Source: DATGZH01 sp035297265
Lineage (GTDB): Bacteria > Actinomycetota > Acidimicrobiia > Acidimicrobiales > RAAP-2
DNA: 64,000 nt
Assembly: GCA_035297265.1 (NCBI GenBank)
Contig: DATGZH010000007.1
Coordinates: 1 to 64,000 of the forward strand
Direction of reading: 5' to 3'
Each line of letters opens with the position of its first letter. Position 1 is the first letter of the stretch. The position numbers were made by a program, and so were the translations under genes. A model generated the notes under the pieces. The model had not been told where the DNA came from. It did no database searches and was given only the letters and a program-made list of their open reading frames with translations. Shown here piece by piece: positions 16,441 through 25,796 of this stretch.

Positions 16441-18464
16441 GACGAGACCTCCGAGGCGATGTGCGCCGGGGGCTCCTCGCCGAGCACGAGCTCCCGCTCG
16501 TCCTGCGGCACCCCCTCGAGCACGGGCGGGGGTGCCTGACGGGACAGCTTGAAGAGGAGCCGGCGGAACTGACGGCCCTGCTCGGCCAGCGTGCCGTCGG
16601 GGAACTTGGCGATGCCGATGGCCCCCAACCCGAAGAGGAGCGGCGGGACCTGCGCCGTCCAGGTCGGCCAGTTGAGGGTGAGCCCCGGCAGGATGCTGAA
16701 GGTGAGACCGGCGAAGAGCGCGGCCGAGCACGAGCGCACGCCGGCGGTCACGAGGACGGCCAGCCAGGCGACGCCGACGAACGTCTCGAAGTTCATCGGC
16801 TGGGCCGAGGTCTGGGCGGTGGCGAGGAACCCCCCGCCGATGCCGGCGACCATGGCCGCCAACCCGGCCACGATCGTCTTCATCTGGAGCACGCTGATGC
16901 CGAGGGTCCGCGAGCCCGGCTCGCTCCAGCGCACCGCGTTGAGGGCCAGCCCGGTCGTGGAACGGCGCAGGTTGACGACGAGGAGGGCCACGACGCAAAA
17001 GACAATCAGCAAGAAGTAGGTGAAGGCGATGTTGCCCGAGACGAACTTCGGCGGAGCCATGTTCACCCCGAGCCCGGAGTTCTGGAAGATGCCCTGGGTG
17101 AAGAAGAGGTTGTCCATCAACAACCCGAACGTGAGCGTGACCAGGGCCACGTACAGGTCGCCCAGGCGGATGGTGAAGAACCCGATGATGACGCCCATCG
17201 GCAGCGCGACGAGCCCGCCGGCCACGATCGCCGCCAGGATCGGCCAGCCGTGGTTCGTGGCCAGCTGCGCCGCGGTCACCGCCCCCACGCCGGCGAACGT
17301 GATCTGACAGAGCCAGATCATGCCGCCCTCCCCGGTCACGAGCGTGAACGAGAGGAAGATGATGCCGTAGGCCACCCCGGCTTCGATGAGCGGCGTGTAG
17401 TAGGAGGGGAGGGGCAGCACGGGCAGGATGAACGCCACGACGATGAGGAAGGCCGGACCGGCATACTTGCCGATGAGGCCGAGCGAGCCGGTCTGCAGCG
17501 TGGCCACGCTCGTCGACCCGGCAAGCTGGCTCTCCCCCTGCGGCAGGATCGCCCGGTCGAGCGCCCCTCCGACCCCCTCGGTCTCGCTCACCCGACCGGT
17601 GCGGATGAGGTTGTAGATCAAGAAGATGGCGATGAAGATGAACGGGATGGCCTCGATCAACTCGCCGGTCCAGGGGCTCGACGGGGGGAGCTTCCACTGG
17701 ATGAGCGACGTCACCACGCCCATCAGCACGCCGACGATCACGGCCACCGGCAGGCTGCGGAGCTTCGCCGCGACCACCGCGGCGAACGCCGAGGCGAGGA
17801 GGAGGGTGAAGTTGGCCGGGTCGAGGCCGATGTTCGGCGCCACGAGCACGCCCGTGAGGCCGGCGAGGAAACTGCCCACCGCCCACACGCCGACCGAGAT
17901 GGCCCCGACGCTCGAACCGGAGAGGCTGGTCATGGCCGGCGAGTCCACCATGGCCCGGACCTTCAGGCCGACCTCGGTATAGCGCAGCACGCCGGCCCCG
18001 AGGACCACGGAGCCCACGACGGCGATGTAGATGATGACCGTGTCCAGCGTCACGGGCACGCCCAGGAAGTCGAAGACCCGGACGGGCTCGGGGGCCAGGC
18101 CCGGCGCCTTCAAGATGGCCCCGTTGCCGAAGATGATCGTGGCCAATGCCGGGATCGTGACCGAGAGTCCCAGCGTGACGACCACCTTGACGAGGGCCGA
18201 GGACAGCCGGAGGAACCGGAAGACGGCGTAGTAGAGGGCGATGCCGAGGGCCGGACCGGCGACGAACAGGGCCAGAGCGGCGGCCGGCACGATGCCCCAG
18301 TTATGTTGCACGTGCAGGAAGTAGTAGAAGCGGGCGATGAAGAAGGCCATCGAGGCGAACGCGAAGTTCAAGATGCCCGACGACACGTACGTGATGACCA
18401 GGCCGGACGCGGCGATCGCATAGATCCCCCCAGTCGCCAGTCCGGCTATCACGTACTGGAGCAC
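16437..18464 (-). CDS. Fused LivH-LivM ABC importer permease
   Basis: 675-aa protein that joins both permease subunits in one chain. Residues about 1-300 form a LivH-type domain (YVIAGLATGGIYAIAASGL, then FAFASMAFF in place of the usual N-FAxG-hM) and residues about 345-640 a LivM-type domain (AYGIIFLSFTLVTGEGGMIWLCQ, later FTIRLGDLYVALVTLTFGLL). A short hydrophilic linker separates them. Many hydrophobic helices, about 8-9 per half, are visible. GTG 18464 gives VLQYVIAGL, the usual LivH N-terminus, with a GGGGGGCGA purine run upstream; the longer frame to 18719 is not supported. It is the first gene of the LivHM-LivG-LivF operon. Confidence 0.92.
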   Translation of the reverse strand: MLQYVIAGLATGGIYAIAASGLVITYVSSGILNFAFASMAFFIARFYYFLHVQHNWGIVPAAALALFVAGPALGIALYYAVFRFLRLSSALVKVVVTLGLSVTIPALATIIFGNGAILKAPGLAPEPVRVFDFLGVPVTLDTVIIYIAVVGSVVLGAGVLRYTEVGLKVRAMVDSPAMTSLSGSSVGAISVGVWAVGSFLAGLTGVLVAPNIGLDPANFTLLLASAFAAVVAAKLRSLPVAVIVGVLMGVVTSLIQWKLPPSSPWTGELIEAIPFIFIAIFLIYNLIRTGRVSETEGVGGALDRAILPQGESQLAGSTSVATLQTGSLGLIGKYAGPAFLIVVAFILPVLPLPSYYTPLIEAGVAYGIIFLSFTLVTGEGGMIWLCQITFAGVGAVTAAQLATNHGWPILAAIVAGGLVALPMGVIIGFFTIRLGDLYVALVTLTFGLLMDNLFFTQGIFQNSGLGVNMAPPKFVSGNIAFTYFLLIVFCVVALLVVNLRRSTTGLALNAVRWSEPGSRTLGISVLQMKTIVAGLAAMVAGIGGGFLATAQTSAQPMNFETFVGVAWLAVLVTAGVRSCSAALFAGLTFSILPGLTLNWPTWTAQVPPLLFGLGAIGIAKFPDGTLAEQGRQFRRLLFKLSRQAPPPVLEGVPQDERELVLGEEPPAHIASEVSS

Positions 18465-18834
18465 TCGCCCCCCTTCGGACCCTGGCTCGCCGCCGCCCTG
18501 TCTACCCCGCCACCGCCGGCGCCCGGACGGCGCCCATGGCCGTGGCTGGCGCACCGGTCCGGCAGTCCCTGCGGCGGCCGGCTCCCCGGCCCCGGACCGG
18601 AGCGCCCGGCATCGTATCTCGGTGACCGTCCAGCGGCCCTTGGGCCACCGCCGCAGGCCCGCCCGTCCGTCCCGCGAACCCCGTTGGTCCGGACTGTAAA
18701 TCCCATTTCCGCAACCCATCCCCCGCTGCTACCATCGAAGAAGGGCGCGCGCGCCTCTTCACCCGCCGGCCGGGGAGCACATCGCCGCTGCCGGACGAGC
18801 GGTCCAGCGCAACACGAAGGAGCCAAGGATTCCC
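18465..18834. other. Intergenic region between divergent LivHM and amidohydrolase genes
   Basis: 370 bases without a convincing gene. It must hold two divergent promoters. The stretch 18690-18725 is locally A/T-richer and is the likeliest promoter area, but no clean -35/-10 pair is apparent in either direction. An imperfect GC-rich hairpin with GAAGA/TCTTC ends spans 18737-18760. AAGGAG is visible before the ATG at 18835. I see no palindromic operator that I would defend. Confidence 0.5.
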
Positions 18835-20031
18835 ATGCCGTCACGAGTGCTCGACTTCCCCGTCTTCGACGTCGACAACCACATGTACGAGACGACGGAC
18901 GCTTTCACGAAGTTCCTACCGCCGGAGTACGCCGACCTCATCAAGTACGTCTCCGTGAACGGCCGCACCAAGATCGCCGTCAAGAACAAGATCAGCGACT
19001 ACATCCCGAACCCCACGTTCGAGGTGGTGGCGGCGCCGGGCGCTCAGGAGGAGTACTTCAAGCACGGGAACCCCGAGGGCAAGTCCCGGCGGGAGATCAT
19101 GGGCAAGCCGATCCGGGCCCTCCCGGCCTTCTTCGACCCCGAGCCCCGCCTGGCCCTGATGGACGAGCTGGGCGTGGACCGGGCCCTCATGTGGCCGACG
19201 CTGGCCAGCCTCCTCGAGGAGCGCATGTCCGACGACCCGCCGGCCACGCACGCGGTGATCCACGCCCTCAACCAGTGGATGTACGAGCACTGGACGTTCA
19301 ACTACCAGGACCGCATCTTCCCCACCCCGGTCATCACGCTGCCCATCTTGGACAAGGCCATCGAGGAGCTGGAGTGGGTGCTCGAACGGGGGGCCCGGGT
19401 GATCCTCGTCCGGCCGGCCCCGGTGCCGGGCTTCATGGGCCGCCGTTCGATGGCGCTGCCCGAGTTCGACCCGTTCTGGCAGAAGGTGGCCGAGGCCGAC
19501 ATCCTCGTCGGCATGCACTCGTCGGACAGCGGCTACCAGCGCTACATCAACGAGTGGGAGGGCGTCCGGGACGGCGAGATGCTGCCGTTCAAGGGCGGGT
19601 CGGGCTTCGCTGCCATCATCGGCCACCAGGGTCGCACGATCGTCGACACCGTCGCCTCCCTCGTGGGGCACGGGCTGTGCACCCGGTTCCCGACGCTCAA
19701 GTTCGCCCCGGTCGAGAACGGGAGCAACTGGGTGCGGCCGCTCCTCCACGACATGGAGCACGCCTGGGACACCTCGCCTCGGCTCTTCGAGGAGAACCCG
19801 GTCGAGGTCTTCAAGCGCAACATCTGGGTGCACCCCTTCCACGAGGAGGACCCCGTGGGCCTCGTCAAGCTGCTCGGGGCGGACCGGGTGCTCTTCGGCT
19901 CGGACTTCCCGCACCCCGAGGGCATGTCCGACCCGATCAGCTTCGTGAAGGAACTCGACGGGCTCCCGGACGAGGACGTCCGCAAGGTCATGGGCGGCAA
20001 CCTCGGCAAGATCATGAAGGTGGCCGCCTGA
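18835..20031 (+). CDS. Amidohydrolase-2 family metal-dependent hydrolase
   Basis: 398-aa TIM-barrel hydrolase of the amidohydrolase-2 group (COG2159-like). The N-terminal metal motif appears as FDVDNHMYE, a middle histidine lies in VGMHSSDSGY, and the C-terminal motif is LFGSDFPHPEGMSD. Members include decarboxylases such as ACMSD, resorcylate decarboxylase and poorly defined hydrolases found in steroid and terpenoid catabolic clusters. It is similar to the protein at 45722-46930, sharing PNPTFE, the VRP/IQP barrel strand and GSD(F/W)PHPEG. ATG 18835 follows AAGGAG. It lies between the importer permease operon and the binding-protein genes, suggesting a role in metabolising the imported compound. 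Confidence 0.85.
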   Translation: MPSRVLDFPVFDVDNHMYETTDAFTKFLPPEYADLIKYVSVNGRTKIAVKNKISDYIPNPTFEVVAAPGAQEEYFKHGNPEGKSRREIMGKPIRALPAFFDPEPRLALMDELGVDRALMWPTLASLLEERMSDDPPATHAVIHALNQWMYEHWTFNYQDRIFPTPVITLPILDKAIEELEWVLERGARVILVRPAPVPGFMGRRSMALPEFDPFWQKVAEADILVGMHSSDSGYQRYINEWEGVRDGEMLPFKGGSGFAAIIGHQGRTIVDTVASLVGHGLCTRFPTLKFAPVENGSNWVRPLLHDMEHAWDTSPRLFEENPVEVFKRNIWVHPFHEEDPVGLVKLLGADRVLFGSDFPHPEGMSDPISFVKELDGLPDEDVRKVMGGNLGKIMKVAA

Positions 20032-20165
20032 GCAGCGCCCGCCGCGGCGGTCCGTCCGCTGCGCAGGATGACCAGGCGCGCCCTGTCATGACTTCTTCAC
20101 GCGATTGACATAACCTCCTTGGCGGGCCACCATGGCCCGACAGCTTCGAGGCACAAGGGGGGGCG

Positions 20166-21434
20166 ATGCGACGTGTCGTCCGGAAGTACAGGCCTTTCTC
20201 ACTCGTCGCCGCGGTGGCGGTCCTGGTGACGGCGATGGTGACGCTCGGTGCCGCACCGAGCGGGGCCTCCGGTGGACTGACCGCCAGCGCGCCGGGTATC
20301 ACGCCGACGACGATCACGCTCGGTCTGCCGCTGGCCGAGACCGGCGTGGCCGCCTCGACCTTCGAGGACGCCCCGATCGGCGCGATGGCTCGGGTCGCCT
20401 ACCAGAACGCCCACGGCGGGGTGGACGGCCGCAAGCTCGTGCTCGACATCGTGAACGACAACTCGAGCCCGAGCCTCGTGCTCACCTCGGCCCAGGACCT
20501 CCTCTCGAAGGGGGCCTTCGGGATCGTGGCCTTCGACCCGTTCTTCTTCTCCGCCGCCCCGTACCTCCAGCAGCAGGGTGTCCCCGTGGCCGGCTTCGCC
20601 CTCGACGGGATCGAGTGGGGCCAACAGCCCTACACCAACATGTTCAGTTTCAACGGCAGCTTCGACTCCCACTTCCCGGCCAACAGCAGCGGCGGCCTCT
20701 TCTTGAAGCAGCACGGCGTCACGAAGTTCGCCGTGCTCGCCTACAACGTGTCGAAGTCCTCGACCGCCGCGGCGACCGGGTTCGCCTTCTCGGCCAAGCA
20801 CGCCGGCATCGCCGTGCCCTACGAGAACCTCTCGGTCCCGTTCGGATCGTCGGACTTCACGTCGATCGCCCTCCAGATGAAGTCGGACGGGATCAACGGC
20901 GTCTACGCCGGCCTCGTCGAGTCCTCGGACATCGGGCTCCTCACCGCGATGAAGGACGCCGGGATCAAGCTGAAGGTCGTGGACCTGTCGACCGGGTACG
21001 GCGACCAGGTGATCGACCAGCCGGCCGCCAACCAGGCGGCCCAGGGCGTCTACTTCGGCTCCGAGACCGTGCCCATCGAGAAGCACTCGCCGGCCACCGT
21101 GGCCTGGCTCAACGCCCTCGTCAAGTACTCGCACGGCGCCTTCAAGGCCGGGACCATCCCCGACTTCGGGGTCTTTGGCGGCTGGGTCAGCCTCGACACG
21201 ATGATCTACGGCCTGGAGCACGCGGGGAAGAACCCCACCCGGGCCTCCTTCGAGCAGGCGCTCGACCGTACGAGTGGCTACACGGCCAACGGCCTCCTGG
21301 CCACCCCGTCCAGCTGGACCCATTTCGGGACGGCACCGTCCTACACCTGCGCCTACAACGAGCAGCTGGTGGGGAAGAAGTTCATCCCAACGGAGGACTG
21401 CGGCCATCTCCTGCCCAACAGCAACCAGGCCTAG
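20166..21434 (+). CDS. ABC importer substrate-binding protein, copy 1
   Basis: 422-aa periplasmic-binding-type protein (Leu/Ile/Val-binding fold, Peripla_BP_6). Residues 1-38 form a secretion signal (basic MRRVVRKYR, hydrophobic core, AxA cleavage near PSGASG). The mature part has ITPTTITLGLPLAETGVAA, then FEDAPIGAMARVAYQNAHGG, typical of the family's opening. No lipobox cysteine is present, unlike most Gram-positive binding proteins, so how it is held at the cell surface is unclear. It is followed after 10 bases by a paralogue. With LivHM, LivG and LivF (15553-18464) it completes the importer. ATG 20166 follows GGGGGCG. Confidence 0.88.
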   Translation: MRRVVRKYRPFSLVAAVAVLVTAMVTLGAAPSGASGGLTASAPGITPTTITLGLPLAETGVAASTFEDAPIGAMARVAYQNAHGGVDGRKLVLDIVNDNSSPSLVLTSAQDLLSKGAFGIVAFDPFFFSAAPYLQQQGVPVAGFALDGIEWGQQPYTNMFSFNGSFDSHFPANSSGGLFLKQHGVTKFAVLAYNVSKSSTAAATGFAFSAKHAGIAVPYENLSVPFGSSDFTSIALQMKSDGINGVYAGLVESSDIGLLTAMKDAGIKLKVVDLSTGYGDQVIDQPAANQAAQGVYFGSETVPIEKHSPATVAWLNALVKYSHGAFKAGTIPDFGVFGGWVSLDTMIYGLEHAGKNPTRASFEQALDRTSGYTANGLLATPSSWTHFGTAPSYTCAYNEQLVGKKFIPTEDCGHLLPNSNQA

Positions 21435-21444
21435 GCGGCACCGC

Positions 21445-22734
21445 ATGACGCTGCCGGCGGGCGGACGGTCGGGGCCGAGGCGACGAAGGGGGCTCGGGTG
21501 GTTCGGCCCGCTCGCCGCGCTGTCCGTCCTCGCCGCCGTCGGGTACCCGACGGCGCCGGCCGGGGCCACGGGGGGACTCACGGCCAGCGCCCCGGGGGTC
21601 ACGCCGACCACGATCACGATCGGCTACCCGGTGGCCGAGACCGGGGTGGCCGCCACGACCTTCCAGGACGCGCCGGCCGGCGCCATGGCCCGGGTGGCCT
21701 ACCAGAACGCCCACGGCGGGGTGGACGGGCGCAAGCTCGTGCTCGACGTGGTCAACGACGAGTCGAGCCCGAACCTCGTCCTCTCGTCCGCCGAGGACCT
21801 CGTGTCGCGGGGCGTGTTCGGGGTGATCGGGTTCGACGCCTTCACCTACATGGCGGCGCCCTACCTCCACGCCCAGGGCGTGCCGGTCACCGGTTGGACG
21901 GTCGACGGTCTCGAGTGGGGCAAGCAGCCCTACACCAACATGTTCGACTACGCGGGCGAATTCGATCCCCACTTCCCAGTCAACAGCTACGACGGGACGT
22001 TCATGAAGAGCCTCGGCGTCACCCGGCTGGCCGTCCTGGCCTACAACCTCTCCCCGATCTCGACCGCCGCGGCGACCGGGTTCGCTCTCTCGGCCAAGCG
22101 CGCCGGCGTCGCCGTGCCCTACGAGAACCTCTCGGTCCCCTTCGGGACCTCGGACTTCAGCAGCATCGCCCTCACGATGAAGTCCGAGCACATCAACGGG
22201 GTCTACGCCGGCATGCTCGAGGGCTCGAACATCGGCCTGCTCACCGCCATCCGCCAGGCCGGCATCCCGATGAAGGGGGTCCTCCTCCCGACCGGCTACG
22301 GCGAGCAGCTCGTCTCCCAGCCGGCCACCAACCAGGCGGCCCAGGGGGCCTACTTCAGCGACTACACCGTGCCGATCTGGGACCACACGGCAGCCACCGT
22401 CGCCTGGACCAAGGCCTTGGCCAAGTACGCACCTGGCTCCTACCAGCTCGGCCAGGTCCCGGACTTCGGCCTCTTCGGCGGCTGGATCACCGTCGACCTC
22501 ATGATCTACGGGCTGGAGCACGCCGGCAAGAACCCCACCCGGGCCTCCTTCGAGAAGGCGCTCGATGCGACGACGGACTACACCGGCGGCGGCCTGTTGC
22601 CCGGTCCGGCGAACTTCACCCACTTCGGCCAGGCGGCGCCGTACGGCTGTGCCGTCTTCGAGAAGCTCACCGGGAAGCACTTCGACCCGGTGAAGGTCTG
22701 CGGCCACATCCTCCCGCACAGCAACCAGAACTGA
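21445..22734 (+). CDS. ABC importer substrate-binding protein, copy 2
   Basis: 429-aa tandem paralogue of the preceding gene, by eye well over half identical in the mature region. Long shared stretches include VAYQNAHGGVDGRKLVLD and PYENLSVPFG, and the C-terminus keeps CGHILPHSNQ. The N-terminal 40 residues form a twin-arginine-looking or ordinary signal (SGPRRRRGLGWFG, then hydrophobic), again without lipobox. Differences cluster in ligand-facing loops, for example FDPFFFSAAPYL versus FDAFTYMAAPYL, suggesting divergent ligand preference. ATG 21445 is chosen; the frame is open to 21274 inside copy 1. Both copies probably serve one permease. Confidence 0.88.
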   Translation: MTLPAGGRSGPRRRRGLGWFGPLAALSVLAAVGYPTAPAGATGGLTASAPGVTPTTITIGYPVAETGVAATTFQDAPAGAMARVAYQNAHGGVDGRKLVLDVVNDESSPNLVLSSAEDLVSRGVFGVIGFDAFTYMAAPYLHAQGVPVTGWTVDGLEWGKQPYTNMFDYAGEFDPHFPVNSYDGTFMKSLGVTRLAVLAYNLSPISTAAATGFALSAKRAGVAVPYENLSVPFGTSDFSSIALTMKSEHINGVYAGMLEGSNIGLLTAIRQAGIPMKGVLLPTGYGEQLVSQPATNQAAQGAYFSDYTVPIWDHTAATVAWTKALAKYAPGSYQLGQVPDFGLFGGWITVDLMIYGLEHAGKNPTRASFEKALDATTDYTGGGLLPGPANFTHFGQAAPYGCAVFEKLTGKHFDPVKVCGHILPHSNQN

Positions 22735-22822
22735 GGGAGAGGGGTTCCCGGCGCCGGCCGGGACGGGCTGGCTAACGTCTGGCTCCGAAGCGTCCATGCC
22801 CCTGAACCCCCAAGGAGGCGCC

Positions 22823-24796
22823 ATGTCCGCAACTCTCCAGGCCCGTCCGCGCCGACGCTGGCGCGGCCTCGCCGGCGTGGCGGCCTCGGCCGCCGTCCTG
22901 GCCGGCTCCCTCGTGGTCGCCGCCGGGGTGGCCACCCCGGCCGGCGCGGTGACGACGCACACGGCGACGTTCCTTCTGAGCCCGAGCCTGAGCCCGAGCC
23001 CGTTCAACGAGTTCCTCGGGACGTCCTGCCCCAGCACCACGTGGTGCATGGCCGTCGGTGAGCAGTCCTCCGGTGTGGACCAGACCCTGGCCGAGGCCTT
23101 CAACGCCGGTACCTGGTCGGTGCTCCCCACGTTCAACACGACCAACACCCAGACCAACCTGTTGAACGCGGTGTCGTGCCCCACCACCACCTGGTGCATG
23201 GCCGCCGGGTACGAGGAGTCCTCCGGCCACCAGGAGCCGATGACCCAGGTGTACCAGGGCGGGGCCTGGTCGAACAGCAACAGCCTCACCCCGAACGCCG
23301 GCCAGAACACCGACGCCACGGCGATCTCCTGCCCGACGACCACGTTCTGCGTCGCCGTCGGGTGGAGCGGCAACAACCGCGTCCCCTGGTCCGAGACCTG
23401 GAACGGGGCCACCTGGGCGCTCGACACGAGCATCGCCCCGCCACCCATGCTGAACGGGAACTACGAGCTCTACGGGGTGTCCTGCCCGAGTGCGGCGTAC
23501 TGCACCGCCGTGGGCTTCGCCGATACCACGGTCAACGAGATCGGCTACATCGTGGTGTCGACCGACGGGGGCAACACCTGGTCCTTCGTCCCTGGCGCCG
23601 GGGTCAACGCCTTCACCACGCTCAATGCAGTGTCGTGCACCAGCCCGACGTTCTGTTCCGCCGTGGGCGGCGCCTCCCTCGGCGAGGAGGGTGAGATCAC
23701 CTTCGCCGAGCAGTGGAACGGCACCATGTGGTCCGTCGTCCCGACCCCGACCTCTCCGGTGCCGGGAGCGCTCGAGAGTGAGATGCTCGGCGTGTCCTGC
23801 GTGTCGCCCGCTTCGTGCGCCGCGGTCGGCTACTCCGTCACGACCCTTCTGGTCGGCATCCAGTTCGTCATGGGCTTCAACGGCCGGACGTGGTCGGCGA
23901 TCTCGGCCGAGCACGTCGCAGGCGCGCTGAACGAGGTCAACGGCGTCTCGTGCGCCGCCACGTCGATGTGCCTGACCGTCGGTAACTCCAGCCCGGGACC
24001 GACCTCGGCCACCCTCGCCCTCATCGGGCCCACCCTCGCGCCCGAGGGCTACTGGGTGGTGGGCAAGGACGGCGGGGTCTTCGGCTTCAACGCCACCTTC
24101 TTCGGCTCGGTGCCCGGGCTCGGCATCCACGTCAACAACATCGTGGGCATCGCCGCGGCCCCGGACGGCCACGGCTACTGGCTGCTCGGCTCCGACGGCG
24201 GGGTGTTCGGCTTCGGCTCGGCCCTGTTCTACGGCTCCCTGCCCGGTTCGGGTATCCACGTGAACAACGCCGTGGCCATCGCCTCGAGCCCGAGCGGCCA
24301 CGGGTACTGGGTCGTCGACGCCAACGGCGGGGTCTACTCGTACGGTGACGCCGCCTTCTTCGGCTCCGTCCCAGGCGTCGGCGTGAGCATCAGCAACGTG
24401 GTGGGCATCGCCGCCTCGCCCAGCGGCGGGGGCTACTTCATCACCGCGGCCGACGGCTCGGTCTACGCCTTCGGCGTGCCCTACGCCGGCGGCAGCACCC
24501 ACGCCACCAACGTGGTCGGCATCGCCGCCACCACCGGCACGAACGGGGGCGGCTACTGGCTGGCCAGCGCCACGGGCGGCCTGGGGGCCTACGACGCCCC
24601 GAGCATCGGCTCGCTCATCGTCTCCGGTGTCACGGTCGGCAACATCGTCGGGGTGTCCTCGACGAACGGCGGTGACGGCGTGTGGATGGTGGGGTCGGAC
24701 GGGGGGGTGTTCACTCTCGGCGGCGCCCCGTTCCTCGGCTCTCTCCCGGCCATTGGTGTCAGCGTCAACAACATCGACGGCATCGCCGCCACCTGA
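22823..24796 (+). CDS. Secreted double-repeat protein (predicted tandem beta-propellers)
   Basis: 657-aa secreted protein. Residues 1-42 are a signal peptide with an RPRRRWRG start. Residues about 65-385 hold seven repeats, each with a CX5C pair such as SCPSTTWCMAVG, VSCPTTTWCMAAG and VSCTSPTFCSAVG, alternating with W-G-containing segments; seven disulfide-clamped blades would make a beta-propeller. Residues about 405-657 hold six repeats of roughly 40-47 aa built on GYWVVGKDGGVFGF...FFGSVPG, probably a second propeller. ATG 22823 follows AAGGAGG at 5 bases; the frame opens at 22796. Function is unknown: adhesion, cell-wall or extracellular ligand binding are possible. A strong hairpin follows the stop. 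Confidence 0.85.
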   Translation: MSATLQARPRRRWRGLAGVAASAAVLAGSLVVAAGVATPAGAVTTHTATFLLSPSLSPSPFNEFLGTSCPSTTWCMAVGEQSSGVDQTLAEAFNAGTWSVLPTFNTTNTQTNLLNAVSCPTTTWCMAAGYEESSGHQEPMTQVYQGGAWSNSNSLTPNAGQNTDATAISCPTTTFCVAVGWSGNNRVPWSETWNGATWALDTSIAPPPMLNGNYELYGVSCPSAAYCTAVGFADTTVNEIGYIVVSTDGGNTWSFVPGAGVNAFTTLNAVSCTSPTFCSAVGGASLGEEGEITFAEQWNGTMWSVVPTPTSPVPGALESEMLGVSCVSPASCAAVGYSVTTLLVGIQFVMGFNGRTWSAISAEHVAGALNEVNGVSCAATSMCLTVGNSSPGPTSATLALIGPTLAPEGYWVVGKDGGVFGFNATFFGSVPGLGIHVNNIVGIAAAPDGHGYWLLGSDGGVFGFGSALFYGSLPGSGIHVNNAVAIASSPSGHGYWVVDANGGVYSYGDAAFFGSVPGVGVSISNVVGIAASPSGGGYFITAADGSVYAFGVPYAGGSTHATNVVGIAATTGTNGGGYWLASATGGLGAYDAPSIGSLIVSGVTVGNIVGVSSTNGGDGVWMVGSDGGVFTLGGAPFLGSLPAIGVSVNNIDGIAAT

Positions 24797-24812
24797 CCAA
24801 GCGAGCCACCGA

Positions 24813-24844
24813 CCACGGGGGCCGGCCGAGGCCGGCCCCCGTGG
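24813..24844 (+). terminator. Strong hairpin terminator after the repeat-protein gene
   Basis: A perfect 15-base inverted repeat (CCACGGGGGCCGGCC at 24813-24827 and its complement at 24830-24844) with a 2-base GA centre lies 17 bases after the stop of the secreted repeat protein. Stem stability is very high. There is no T tract, which is common for actinobacterial terminators. It separates this gene from the phytanoyl-CoA dioxygenase-like gene. Confidence 0.75.
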
Positions 24845-24902
24845 CGCGTCCGCGGCCGGGAACGACGGCGGCGCCACCGTGAGCGCCTAATCTCCCCAGG
24901 CC

Positions 24903-25796
24903 ATGGAGCCGACGCGGCTGTCGGAGGCCCGGGCGGCCTGGGAGCGACACGGTTGGTGCCTGCTCGAGGCGTGCCTCCCGGCAGAGGACCTGGCCGGGGT
25001 GCCGGCCGCCCTCGGCCACCTCTTCCCGACGGCCGCCGAGATGGAGGAGGGCGAGACGGACCAGACCCGGCGCTGGCGCGACTGGGACGCCGCCTGGCCC
25101 GAGTTCCCCTTCCGCAGCGCCACCCTGAACCGGCTGGCCCTCCACGACGCGGTCCTCGACCTGGCCGAGACGCTCCTCGGCGACGACGTCCGGCTCTACC
25201 TCGCCCTCGTCACGGCCAAGTTCGCCGGGCAGTCCTCGGGCTACAACCGGCTGCTCCACGCCGACTACCCCAACCACATGCTCGTCGTGCCCCGGGCCGA
25301 GCGCGGCTACCAGCAGCTCGAGCTCCTGATCTACCTGTGCGACGTCTCCGAGGCGAACGGGGCGACCCACTTCCTGTCGGTCGAGGCGACTGCCGAGGTC
25401 CCCGTCGAGCGCCACACGCTCGACGTCGCCGAGTACGCCCAGTGCTACGAGGACGACGTCGCCGCCTGCGGGCCGTCCGGCTCGATCGCGGCCTACCGGC
25501 CCGACGTCTACCACCGCTCCGTCGACCCCGACACCAAGGGCTTCTCGCGATTCCTGCTCCACGTCTCGTTCCGGCCGGCCGCCGCCGAGTGGGGCGGCTA
25601 CCAGGCCTGGCCCTTCAAGGGCTTCTCGCCCGAATGGCACCGCTTCGTGGCCGGCGCCGGGCCGCGCCAGCTCGGCGTCCTCGGGTTCCCCCGGCCGGGC
25701 CACCCCTACTGGACCGAGGAGACACTGGCCGGCGTCGGTGCCCGTTACCCGGGCCTCGACCTCTCCCCCTGGCGCGAGGCGGCAGCGCGGTCGTGA
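24903..25796 (+). CDS. Phytanoyl-CoA dioxygenase-like Fe(II)/2-oxoglutarate oxygenase
   Basis: 297-aa PhyH-family protein. The iron-binding HxD is in LLHADYPNH (near residue 119), the distal His is in VYHRSVDP and the 2-oxoglutarate-binding Arg follows in SRFLLHVSFRP. Members hydroxylate acyl-CoAs, alkaloids or other small hydrophobic substrates. ATG 24903 gives MEPTRLSEA. The stop overlaps the GTG of a CoA ligase gene (GTGA), so the oxygenase probably acts on the same acid or acyl-CoA as that ligase. Length and motifs are complete. Confidence 0.85.
   Translation: MEPTRLSEARAAWERHGWCLLEACLPAEDLAGVPAALGHLFPTAAEMEEGETDQTRRWRDWDAAWPEFPFRSATLNRLALHDAVLDLAETLLGDDVRLYLALVTAKFAGQSSGYNRLLHADYPNHMLVVPRAERGYQQLELLIYLCDVSEANGATHFLSVEATAEVPVERHTLDVAEYAQCYEDDVAACGPSGSIAAYRPDVYHRSVDPDTKGFSRFLLHVSFRPAAAEWGGYQAWPFKGFSPEWHRFVAGAGPRQLGVLGFPRPGHPYWTEETLAGVGARYPGLDLSPWREAAARS

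Noticed and set aside
16461..20108. Plus-strand open frame of more than 1200 codons opposite LivHM
   Set aside because: A shadow of the LivHM and amidohydrolase genes caused by high GC third positions; its sequence is rich in Arg, Gly, His and Asp without any domain.
20105..20110. TTGACA upstream of the first binding-protein gene as a -35 box
   Set aside because: No -10 box at the right spacing could be found.
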